Below are positions 1 to 6,794 of a stretch of 16,421 bases of DNA, piece by piece. The position numbers and the translations under genes are program-made. The notes beneath the pieces are model-generated. The model had not been told where the DNA came from and ran no database searches. It worked only from the letters and a program-made list of their open reading frames with translations. How positions within the stretch are numbered: position 1 is the stretch's first letter; each line of letters begins with the position of its first letter. The stretch lies in the NCBI GenBank assembly GCA_964438735.1, contig CAYTLW010000152.1, forward strand, positions 1-16,421, read 5' to 3'. Origin of the DNA: CAYTLW01 sp964438735 (GTDB taxonomy: Bacteria; Myxococcota_A; UBA9042).

Positions 1-3000
1 CATCACCAGCCGCATCTTCGCCAAGGCGGGCACCATCGAGTACCCGCCCTACGGCCAGATCCCTGTCTGCTGGCTGCTGGGCGAGGCCGGCATCACCGAG
101 TGCGGCGCCGGCCAGTACTCCATCCGGCACAGCTTCCTGAAGATGGATCCCAAGCGGCAGTACGAGCCCAAGACCTACAAGGGTCCGACCACGGACATGT
201 TCGGCTTCTTCTGGTCGGAGCGGTACGCCTACGACGACAAGCTGGGCATCAAGGAGCAGGGCAAGAATCGCTACATGTCCCGGCACAACATCTGGAAGAC
301 CTGGCGCGACGCTGACGGCAAATTGCTCGCGCCCGCCGACCGCACCCCGCGGCCCATCGTCTACCACGTCAACACGGACATGCCCGACGAGGTCAAACAC
401 ATCGTCACCAAGGTGGGCAAGCAGTGGAACAAGGTCTTCAAGGACACCATCGCCGCCGCTGGCAATACCTACGCTGGCGACATGTTCATCGCTTGCATCA
501 ACAACCCGGTCAAAGAGGGCGACCCGGCCGAGTGCGGCGACGTTGGCGACAGCCCGCGCCTGGGCGACATCCGCTACTCGTTCATGGCCTACGTGCCCAA
601 GTACATGAAGTACGGCCTGCTCGGCCTCGGGCCGTCCAACAACGACCCCATCACCGGCGAGATCATCAGTGGCATGGCGTACCTCTATCACCACAACAAC
701 ACCGCCGCCTGGCGCACGGTGGAGCAGTTGGAATTGCTCAACGGCACCCGTGACCCCAAGACCTACATCAACGGTCTGGACCTGACCGACTGGGTCGAGA
801 CGGTGGCCGATGGCAAGGGACGCTTCCAACAGCGCGGACTCGACGAAGCCAAGACCATGGTCGAGCGCGTCGCTCACAACCACTACAGCAAACACTGGGA
901 AGGCCAGCGCGAGAAGATCCAGCCCGAGGACGAGGCCTTCCAGAAGGCGCATGGCTTCCCGGCCTTCCTGGACAAACTCAAGGACGACGCCTGGAAGCTC
1001 GGCCACCTCAACGGCGAGGCCATCAGCCCCGAGGGCCGACTGGCGTCTATCAAGGGCACCGCGGTGGAGAAGCTGCTCGCCCACCCGGAGATGAAGATGG
1101 CCGGCGGCTTCGACCCCGACGCCGCGGTAGACGACGCCATGCTCAACAGCATCTCACCGGCCCGTGGCGGTTTCATGGCCCACGTACGCGACCGCGAGCG
1201 CATCCGCCTGGACATCGCTGCCAAGCGCAACATGTACCTGCCCGAGATGCTCGACGACGCCCTCATGGGCCTGGCCAAGGAGGTCAAGGGCAAGAGCAGC
1301 GACGAGATCTACGAGATCGTGCGCGACTCGGTCTACACCGCCGTCTTCGCCCACGAGGTGGGCCACTCCCTGGGCCTGATGCACAACTTCGGCGGCAGCG
1401 ATGACGTGGTGAACTACTTCGACGACTACTGGAAGCTGCGCGACGACGGCAACGTCGGCCCGCGCATCAGCGATCCCATCACCGACAAGGAGATCGACGG
1501 CCACATCTACAACTACGCCTACTCCTCCATTATGGACTATGCCGGCCGTCTCACAATCGACGGCCTCGGCGTCGGCAAATACGACCGCGCCGCCATCATC
1601 TGGGGCTACGCCGACAAGGTCGAGGTCTTCAAGGAGGCCGGCACCAAGGGCTGGTTGTGGCCCTCCTGGTTCAGCGGCCGTGGCGAGATCCTCCAGTTCC
1701 TGCAGACCGGACCGCTCGCGGTGCACTACACCGAGATGTACAAGTCCATCGGACCCAAGATCTACGAAGCCGACAACCGGATGCTGGTCGACGCCTCGAC
1801 CCTGTCCCCCAACCTCGCCACCGCCAAGGTGGACGGCAAGGACTACTTCCGGGTGCCCTACATCTACTGCTCACACGGTCGCAGCGACCTGGGCGACAGC
1901 TGCCTGACGCGCGACTTCGGCGCCGACAGCATGGAGCGCATGCAGCACTTCCTCGAGGAGTGGGATACCTGGTACATCACCCGCTCCTTTCCCCGTGGCG
2001 CCGTCGGCTGGAACAACCAAAGCTACGCCCAGCGCTGGTTCGGTCGGCTCTACAATCGCATCAAGAAGTGGCACGACATCTACGGTCTTTACGCCGCCCT
2101 GCTGCCCCGCTACTACTCCCCTGCCACCGTGCAGTACTTCCTGAGCAATCCAGAGCTCGGCTTTGGGGCCTACACCTGGGCGGTGCAGAACGCCTTCCAG
2201 TACCTCGTCGAGACGGTGCTCATGCCCGACGTGGGCGCCTACTCCCTGCGCCCCCGACCGGACGGCAGTGTGCTGCAGGTCATCGGCTACGGCGGCCAGG
2301 ATCTGGGCGTCGACCAGGCCCGTTACTACTCCACCAACTGGGCCTTCGGCGGCGGCGCCCGCGATTGCGGCTACTTCTGGAACGAATGCCTCAGCCGGAT
2401 CGGCTTCTACATCGACAAGATCCTGGCCATGTACGCCCTGAGCGACTCGCAGACCTACTTCGTCGCCCGCGCCAGCCCTATCGACATCCGCGACTGGCAC
2501 GTCAGCTACTACAGCACCTTCGCCAAGTCCCTCCGCCGCATCAACGCGGCCATGCAGAGCGGCGACTGGTCGCGCGTTGGCCCCTACATGAGCAAGGGCA
2601 AACTCCGCTTCCCCAACTACTCGGGCAACCTGAACACCAAGCACAGCAACCCGGTCGATCCGGCCGCCGACTTCACGGTCCAGCTCTACTTCTCGCTGCT
2701 GGGCCAGGCGAACTTCATGAGCAACTACGACCGCGACTTCATCGACGAGGCGCAGGTCTGGATCGACGGCACCTGGAAGGCCCCCGACCTGCCCAACGGC
2801 GGCACGGTCACCTTCTCCGACCCGTGGAATGGCATGCGCTACGGCGCGCTGGCGACCGATACCGGCGCTGGCGCGGCGATGATCGGTCAAGCCAACACGT
2901 TGATGTCGCGTTCGGATCATTGCGATCCGGGCCCGGGGCCCGATGGTAGTGGCAAGGCCAATACGGCGACTACGGATGATGACTGCGTAGCCGGGTTGAA

Positions 3001-3112
3001 GGCCAGTCAGAAGGTCCAGGCGGCGGCGGCGCTGAAGAAGTACGTGCAGTTGCTGAAGTCGGTGGCGGACATGTCGTTTGCGATGCAGTACGGGCATCCG
3101 TTGTCGCCGTAG
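1..3112 (+). CDS. Zinc-dependent metalloprotease, DUF5117/DUF4953 (EcxA-like) metzincin family, 5' end missing
   Basis: The frame is open from base 2 to the TAG at 3110-3112, giving 1036 residues with the N-terminus outside the window. The internal ATG at 143 is not the start, because homologous-looking sequence runs on upstream of it. The catalytic motif HEVGHSLGLMH (residues 451-461 of the visible part, bases 1352-1384) is the metzincin HExxHxxGxxH: His451, His455 and His461 would bind zinc and Glu452 would act as the general base. A Met-turn, SIMDY with Met511, follows 50 residues later. Upstream, GPSNNDPITGEIISG and the VYHVNTDMPDEV region match the conserved layout of the DUF5117/DUF4953 zinc proteases, which are usually large exported or lipid-anchored proteins. 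No signal peptide can be judged because the start is missing. Substrate is unknown. The last 80 or so codons use visibly more G- and T-ending codons than the rest. Confidence 0.88.
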   Translation, partial: ITSRIFAKAGTIEYPPYGQIPVCWLLGEAGITECGAGQYSIRHSFLKMDPKRQYEPKTYKGPTTDMFGFFWSERYAYDDKLGIKEQGKNRYMSRHNIWKTWRDADGKLLAPADRTPRPIVYHVNTDMPDEVKHIVTKVGKQWNKVFKDTIAAAGNTYAGDMFIACINNPVKEGDPAECGDVGDSPRLGDIRYSFMAYVPKYMKYGLLGLGPSNNDPITGEIISGMAYLYHHNNTAAWRTVEQLELLNGTRDPKTYINGLDLTDWVETVADGKGRFQQRGLDEAKTMVERVAHNHYSKHWEGQREKIQPEDEAFQKAHGFPAFLDKLKDDAWKLGHLNGEAISPEGRLASIKGTAVEKLLAHPEMKMAGGFDPDAAVDDAMLNSISPARGGFMAHVRDRERIRLDIAAKRNMYLPEMLDDALMGLAKEVKGKSSDEIYEIVRDSVYTAVFAHEVGHSLGLMHNFGGSDDVVNYFDDYWKLRDDGNVGPRISDPITDKEIDGHIYNYAYSSIMDYAGRLTIDGLGVGKYDRAAIIWGYADKVEVFKEAGTKGWLWPSWFSGRGEILQFLQTGPLAVHYTEMYKSIGPKIYEADNRMLVDASTLSPNLATAKVDGKDYFRVPYIYCSHGRSDLGDSCLTRDFGADSMERMQHFLEEWDTWYITRSFPRGAVGWNNQSYAQRWFGRLYNRIKKWHDIYGLYAALLPRYYSPATVQYFLSNPELGFGAYTWAVQNAFQYLVETVLMPDVGAYSLRPRPDGSVLQVIGYGGQDLGVDQARYYSTNWAFGGGARDCGYFWNECLSRIGFYIDKILAMYALSDSQTYFVARASPIDIRDWHVSYYSTFAKSLRRINAAMQSGDWSRVGPYMSKGKLRFPNYSGNLNTKHSNPVDPAADFTVQLYFSLLGQANFMSNYDRDFIDEAQVWIDGTWKAPDLPNGGTVTFSDPWNGMRYGALATDTGAGAAMIGQANTLMSRSDHCDPGPGPDGSGKANTATTDDDCVAGLKASQKVQAAAALKKYVQLLKSVADMSFAMQYGHPLSP

Positions 3113-3116
3113 CGGT

Positions 3117-3140
3117 GGAGTGGTGCCAGCCGAGTTACAA
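3117..3140 (+). repeat. REP-like repeat, left edge of the transposase unit
   Basis: Starting four bases after the metalloprotease stop codon, this 24-base stretch matches the reverse complement of 4428-4451 at 20 of 24 positions, including an unbroken CGAGTTACAA at its end. It is therefore an inverted counterpart of the repeat on the far side of the transposase gene. It belongs to the family described at 4422-4490, 5548-5732 and 14851-15039. Confidence 0.7.
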
Positions 3141-3195
3141 GACGCGGCAGAGCGCGTGTAATAACGCCTGCGTTGGATGAGGGTCGCCGTCGCGT

Positions 3196-3212
3196 TGCAT
3201 CAAGAAGATGCA
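3196..3212. terminator. Possible hairpin between convergent genes
   Basis: TGCATC and GATGCA form a perfect 6-bp stem around the 5-base loop AAGAA. It lies between the ends of the metalloprotease and transposase genes, which face each other. There is no T-run on either side, so a terminator role is only a guess. It could equally be structure belonging to the mobile unit. Confidence 0.2.
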
Positions 3213-3279
3213 CACGCCAATGGTCTCTCCGCGCGCGTGTGTCGAGATCTCCTCTGTTGAGGTTCCGTCTTCCGCGGCT

Positions 3280-4245
3280 TCAACCGGCCTGCATTGTCGT
3301 GTCTCCAGTCATCTCCGGCCATGGAACGAATCCCCCCATCGGGCGAAATGTCCCGGGTGGAAACTCGACGTCTCGATCACCCTCTCGGAATCTGGCTGAT
3401 GCCGCACAATGAGCCGTCTTTGTGCGGCGCAGCTTTCCCTTCCACTCGTCGCGTTTAAACCTGCACGCGGCGTGAACCGGCGGAGCTGGCGTATTCGGCT
3501 TGGGAGGAGGCCTCCTATGGGGATGCTGAGCAATCACCGCGGCTACGCCCATGATTGGCAAGGGCGGGTCGGCGTTCTCCGCTTCGGCGGCGAGTTCGGC
3601 TTCGACTTCGGCCACGATCTCTGAGACCAAAGACCGCCACTCACGCTCCGGGAGGTGCGCCCAGCAAGGCAGAGGTGACATGGTGATCGGATGCACCGTC
3701 TTGAAATCGTCGGGGTTCACGGTCTCGCGCCGCTTGGCGCTTCTCGTGCCGTGGAATTCTGCGGTTCGACTGTGCCACACACCTTCGAGTTGTTGGCCGT
3801 CGAGCAACCACGGCAGGGACGACGCCCCCGGCCAATCGCGGACCTCATGCACCAGTCGTTCCTTGACCCCGTGCGCTACCAGGTAGCGCAGTCGATCGAC
3901 TTGAGCAGCTTCCTCGAATGTCACCGGGATACTGCGATACCGACGCTGCCAAAACGGTCCCCCCCAATCGTTGAGGGCATTCAACTTCCGAGCGATGTTG
4001 CTCTTGAGGAAGCCGATGAAACTGGCCACCTGCCGCGCGTCCGCGCCGGTAAGGAGAATGTGGAAGTGATTGGACATGAAGACGAAGCCATGGAGCTGCA
4101 CAGGGTAGTGGTGCTGGGCTCGCCCTATGCAGCCCATGACGATTTCGTTGACGGCGCTGGTCGGGGTCATCAGCAATCGTCGTTGCTGCACTCGACTTGT
4201 TGCCTCGGCCATGGTTCCGGGAGCGCCGGATCTGATGGGTCTCAT
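3280..4245 (-). CDS. REP-associated tyrosine transposase (RAYT, Y1 / HUH family)
   Basis: This 321-residue protein is a single-strand DNA nuclease/transposase of the IS200/IS605-related RAYT group. Key signs are the HUH motif His60-Phe-His62 within GFVFMSNHFHILL, the FWQRRYRSIPV segment at about residues 98-107, and a candidate catalytic Tyr121 in LRYLVAHGVKERLV followed by DWPGASS, the equivalent of the usual YIxxNPVRAGLV and SS block. The N-terminal GTMAEATSRVQQRRLL also suits the family. The C-terminal part (about residues 190-321) is a Pro/Arg-rich extension ending in FPPGTFRPMGGFVPW and is longer than in compact RAYTs. The ATG at 4245 is chosen over the one at 4323 because a strong GAGGAGG lies five bases before it. 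RAYTs are thought to process REP palindromes; copies of a repeat flank the gene on both sides. Confidence 0.87.
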   Translation of the reverse strand: MRPIRSGAPGTMAEATSRVQQRRLLMTPTSAVNEIVMGCIGRAQHHYPVQLHGFVFMSNHFHILLTGADARQVASFIGFLKSNIARKLNALNDWGGPFWQRRYRSIPVTFEEAAQVDRLRYLVAHGVKERLVHEVRDWPGASSLPWLLDGQQLEGVWHSRTAEFHGTRSAKRRETVNPDDFKTVHPITMSPLPCWAHLPEREWRSLVSEIVAEVEAELAAEAENADPPLPIMGVAAVIAQHPHRRPPPKPNTPAPPVHAACRFKRDEWKGKLRRTKTAHCAASARFREGDRDVEFPPGTFRPMGGFVPWPEMTGDTTMQAG

Positions 4246-4250
4246 GCTCA

Positions 4251-4257
4251 CCTCCTC
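4251..4257 (-). promoter_or_regulatory. Shine-Dalgarno site fixing the transposase start
   Basis: On the minus strand GAGGAGG precedes the ATG at 4245 with a five-base spacer. The upstream in-frame ATG at 4323 has no comparable site, and starting there would translate this site as Glu-Glu-Val. Confidence 0.7.
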
Positions 4258-4421
4258 GCGGCGGATGGATCGGGCCGCGTACAGGAAGTGATCGTTCGGA
4301 GCGTAGAAAGCGTTCGGGCGCAAAACCTCTAGTTTGCCTGCATATCAATATATTCAGCGGCTTATTGTTGTTGGAGGCATGGGGTCTGAAGGCCCCTGGT
4401 GTCGCTGGTGCCCACCAGTCG

Positions 4422-4490
4422 CCCACATTGTAACTCGCCTGGCACCCTTCAGGCCGGCCACACGGTAATTCGCCTGGCAACCTTCTGGCG
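4422..4490 (-). repeat. REP-like repeat cluster 1 (two copies, 35-bp period)
   Basis: Two units lie head to tail, with TAACTCGCCTGGCACC at 4431 and TAATTCGCCTGGCAACC at 4466, exactly 35 bases apart. Read on the minus strand, the first core is TGAAGGGTGCCA followed by GGCGAGTTACAA. The inner part, TGCCAGGCG, is a near-palindrome. The first copy is the inverted partner of 3117-3140, so it also marks the right edge of the transposase unit. The second, with GAAGGTTGCCA, lies outside it. Confidence 0.8.
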
Positions 4491-4716
4491 TGCTCCGGGG
4501 CCAGGTCTCTTATCCCCTATGTCTCGCAACTGTCTCACGGTGTATCGGGACCGGTGACCGTGTGCTGCAACACGACGCAGCGACAGCGCTCGAGCGTCCT
4601 TCAACAACTTGAGTTGGCGTCTCTTCGGCCGGCGCCCGAGGCGCTGGCACGCCCAGTGCACCCCAGGACCCCGACGGGGCGTCAGGCGCCGGGCGCGCCG
4701 AAAACCTGTCCCGCAT

Positions 4717-4723
4717 GGAGGAA
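4717..4723 (+). promoter_or_regulatory. Shine-Dalgarno site fixing the lipoprotein start
   Basis: GGAGGAA ends four bases before the ATG at 4728. It supports that start over the longer in-frame option at 4554, which would add 58 residues ahead of the signal peptide. Confidence 0.75.
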
Positions 4724-4727
4724 TACG

Positions 4728-5522
4728 ATGTCCCGGTCCAACGGTCTGTATCGACGTCACGCCATGGTCCCTGGCGCTGGCCTCGCCCTGGTTTTCGCGC
4801 TGACTGCCTGCGGTGGCGCCCAACTCTCCCATACGGTCCCCGACGAGCAGGTGTCCGGCTTCGTGGGCCCGGCCAAGGCGCGTCTCGACACATCGCGGGC
4901 TGCGATCGTCAAGGCGGAGAAACGGCTCGCCGATTCTCGCCTGTCTCGCAAGACGGTCGCCGAGTCCGTGCAGGCTACGGTCGCCCGCGGCGAAAAGGCC
5001 GAAAAGGACGCGGCGTCTGCCGAACAGGCGTTGGAGCACGCCGATGAGCGCCTGGAGGCAGCGCTGGAGCAGGCGGGCGCGCGCAAGAAGGCTGCGGTGA
5101 CGGCCGCCGAGCAAACCCACGAGCGCGAAGTGGCCGCAGCGCGACGCCAGCATAACGTCGCTAAGCGGGCAGCCGGGGGGCAACTTGCCGCTGCCGAACG
5201 GGCACAGGCCGTCGAAGAGGCACGAAAGGAGTACGAAGAAGCCCGATTGGGGGTAGACCAGGCGCGGGTCGAGGCTGGCGACGCCGAGCTGTGGGTTGCA
5301 CGCGCACGCTACGAGCAGACCAAATTCGAGGAGCTCGGCAAGGTCCGCGGCGACCTGGGCGCGGCCTATCAGGCGCGGCTGGCCGGCTTTCAAGAGCAGG
5401 TGAGCCAACGCGAGGTGACCTTCACCGACAAACGCAATGTCCTGCGGGCAGCGAATTCCCGAGCGCGCTCAGCCAAGGTCGCCCTTGACGAGCTGCTGAA
5501 CGCCAAGACCACCGGCGCGTGA
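4728..5522 (+). CDS. Coiled-coil lipoprotein of unknown function
   Basis: The product has 264 residues. The N-terminus is a lipoprotein signal peptide: positive residues (Arg3, Arg9, Arg10), a hydrophobic stretch LALVFAL, and lipobox LTAC with Cys28 as the lipidated residue. After Pro48 the remaining roughly 216 residues contain no proline and are rich in Ala, Glu, Lys, Arg and Gln in a pattern expected of a long helical coiled coil. The mature protein should be an elongated helical rod anchored to the outer or inner membrane. I recognise no enzymatic motif. It has REP-like repeats on both sides (4422-4490 and 5548-5732) and looks like a single-gene unit. The start is set by the GGAGGAA site. 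The protein resembles helical lipoproteins common in myxobacteria, but no specific family is claimed. Confidence 0.75.
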   Translation: MSRSNGLYRRHAMVPGAGLALVFALTACGGAQLSHTVPDEQVSGFVGPAKARLDTSRAAIVKAEKRLADSRLSRKTVAESVQATVARGEKAEKDAASAEQALEHADERLEAALEQAGARKKAAVTAAEQTHEREVAAARRQHNVAKRAAGGQLAAAERAQAVEEARKEYEEARLGVDQARVEAGDAELWVARARYEQTKFEELGKVRGDLGAAYQARLAGFQEQVSQREVTFTDKRNVLRAANSRARSAKVALDELLNAKTTGA

Positions 5523-5547
5523 ACAATCGCGCATGGTTGGGTGAGCC

Positions 5548-5732
5548 GTTGTATATCGCCCGGTTGTAAATCGCCTGGCACCCTGCGGACAACCCACATG
5601 ATAATTCGCCTGGCACCCATCAGGCCGGCAGCCCACATGGTAAATCGCCCGGCACCCATCAGGCCGCGCCTCGCCGCCGTAGTAACAACCGCAGCGCAAA
5701 CCTAACTTGTAACTCGCTTGGCACCTTCCAGA
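5548..5732 (-). repeat. REP-like repeat cluster 2 (four copies plus a fragment)
   Basis: Cores of the form TAAnTCGCCTGGCACCC begin at 5567, 5602, 5641 and 5710, with a degenerate piece, TATATCGCCC, at 5552. Spacings are 15, 35, 39 and 69 bases, so the 35-bp period of cluster 1 reappears. The two middle copies also share the flanks CCCACATG before and CATCAGGCCG after. Orientation matches cluster 1: on the minus strand the core reads GGGTGCCAGGCGA. The last copy (5706-5732) is more diverged, with CGCTTGGCACCTTC. The units are tandem with no unique spacers, so this is not a CRISPR array. Confidence 0.82.
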
Positions 5733-5849
5733 CAGGCGGGAGTGAGCGGACCTCCGCATGCGGTTGACGCCAACCCCACCTCTCCACCAAGCTGATCGGG
5801 TGCATCGCGCGCGCGAGGCGGTCGATCGGGCACCTCTGCGTGCCCATCG

Positions 5850-5857
5850 AAGGGGGG
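5850..5857 (+). promoter_or_regulatory. Shine-Dalgarno site fixing the TPR protein start
   Basis: AAGGGGGG lies three bases before the ATG at 5861. It favours that start over the in-frame GTG at 5840, which lies upstream of this site. Confidence 0.6.
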
Positions 5858-5860
5858 CAG

Positions 5861-6745
5861 ATGCTGCTTGTCCAATCACGTCGGTTGCCGGCCGCCCGCC
5901 TGTTGATTTGCGCGGCGCTGTTCCTGACTCCGGCGATGGGGCTGTCCCAGGCGGGTGAGGATGCCGCCCTCGGCGCGCACAAGCTGGCCACCCACATGTA
6001 CAAGGCCGGCAACTTTGCCAAGGCGGCCGAACTCTATCACACGGCCTTCAAGATCGACCCCAAGCCCGCCTTCCTCTTCAACGCCGCCCGTGCCGAACAG
6101 CGCGTCATGATGCTCGAGGTCGCCGAGAAGCACTTCAAGCAGGTGCTGGCACTCAAGGGCGTGGACGCGCGCACGGTCTCCCGCAGCAGGATGCACCTCC
6201 AAGAAATCGAGACCGTGCGCAAAGCGCTGATGGCCGCCCAGGCCAAGGCCGGAGGCAAGAAAGCGCCGCCGACCGATACCAGGACGGCTGAACCGGCTCC
6301 CGTTAGCAAGTCCGTTGACAAGTCCGCCGCGCCCGCCGCGGCTGCCCCGAGCCCTGCCGCGCACAAGAATGCCGAAGCGCCCGCAACCGTCGTCACCAAG
6401 GGCGGCGGCTGGAAGGCGCCGGCAGGCTGGGCGTCGGTCATCACCGGTGGCGTGTTGGCCGGAGTCGGCGGCTGGCTGCTGGTCAGCTACATGAACGACC
6501 AGGAAGCACTCGATGCCCGCCAGGTGGCCACCACCGGCGGCGGCAAGGTCAAGGACATTTCCTATGCCGAATACGAAGAGCAGCAGACGGCGCTATGGAC
6601 GCGGCGGGGGCTGGGGTTCGGTGTGCTGGGCGTGGGTCTGGCTGCGGTCGGCGCCGGCGCCTGGATGGTGCTCACCGCGCCCGAATCCGGCGCTGTGACC
6701 GTCGCCCCGACGCATCGCGGCGTGCTGCTGGCGCTTCGGTTCTGA
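5861..6745 (+). CDS. Exported TPR-type protein with two C-terminal membrane segments
   Basis: The product has 294 residues. A signal peptide or N-terminal anchor spans about residues 1-31, with likely cleavage after LSQA. Residues 33-100 form a TPR-like helical region: the stretch around MYKAGNFAKAAELYHTAF and the FLFNAARAEQ block show the alternating small and aromatic residues of TPR helices. Residues 128-182 are a Lys/Pro/Ala-rich linker. Two hydrophobic segments follow, at about 190-211 (glycine-rich) and 250-273, with a polar loop between them. Such TPR-linker-TM proteins are frequent in Myxococcota and probably act as envelope assembly or scaffold proteins; the specific role here is unknown. 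The stop lies 49 bases before the next start on the same strand, so it is probably co-transcribed with the giant lipoprotein gene and may help to place that protein. Confidence 0.75.
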   Translation: MLLVQSRRLPAARLLICAALFLTPAMGLSQAGEDAALGAHKLATHMYKAGNFAKAAELYHTAFKIDPKPAFLFNAARAEQRVMMLEVAEKHFKQVLALKGVDARTVSRSRMHLQEIETVRKALMAAQAKAGGKKAPPTDTRTAEPAPVSKSVDKSAAPAAAAPSPAAHKNAEAPATVVTKGGGWKAPAGWASVITGGVLAGVGGWLLVSYMNDQEALDARQVATTGGGKVKDISYAEYEEQQTALWTRRGLGFGVLGVGLAAVGAGAWMVLTAPESGAVTVAPTHRGVLLALRF

Positions 6746-6794
6746 GTTCAAGACAGCCGCGAAGCGACCCGGCTCCACGGCGACGAGGTTCGAC

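Larger units (their letters stand above)
3117..4451. mobile_element. Candidate RAYT unit bounded by inverted REP-like repeats
   Basis: A 1335-bp segment holds one REP-associated tyrosine transposase gene on the minus strand. It begins and ends with inverted copies of one repeat (3117-3140 and 4428-4451, 20 of 24 bases matching). RAYT genes are typically single-copy and flanked by inverted REP elements, which their HUH tyrosine nuclease binds and cleaves; the arrangement fits that pattern. No target-site duplication is visible at the edges, as expected for HUH enzymes. The exact boundaries are inferred from the repeats and are not proven. Confidence 0.6.
4246..4727. other. Gene-free stretch between transposase and lipoprotein genes
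   Basis: This 482-bp gap separates divergent genes. It holds an AT-rich patch at about 4342-4372, unlike the GC-rich surroundings, that could carry the transposase promoter; on the minus strand TATATT at 4352-4347 is a possible -10 element without a good -35. It also holds a small hairpin, CTGGTG/CACCAG at 4405-4418, and two REP-like repeats at 4422-4490. From 4491 to 4716 I see no convincing gene or promoter. The frame continues open upstream of the lipoprotein to 4554, but without a start signal. Confidence 0.5.
5523..5860. other. Gene-free stretch dominated by REP-like repeats
   Basis: This 338-bp gap between two plus-strand genes is more than half repeat (5548-5732). The remaining 5733-5849 should contain the promoter of the downstream operon. 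TTGACG at 5764-5769 could be a -35 element, but no good -10 hexamer follows at the usual distance. No gene is supported; open frames here arise from the repeats themselves. Confidence 0.5.

Noticed and set aside
1871..3097. Minus-strand open frame (408 codons) opposite the metalloprotease
   Set aside because: Low-information Val/Ala/Arg-rich translation, covered entirely by a gene with a clear family assignment.
4449..5408. Minus-strand open frame (319 codons) opposite the coiled-coil lipoprotein
   Set aside because: The plus frame has a ribosome site, lipobox and proline-free helical body; the minus frame has none of these and is Leu/Arg/Gly-rich shadow sequence.
5469..5879. Small protein encoded across repeat cluster 2 on the minus strand
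   Set aside because: The open frame arises from translation of the repeat units (recurring CQASY/CQANY-like peptides) and has no ribosome site.
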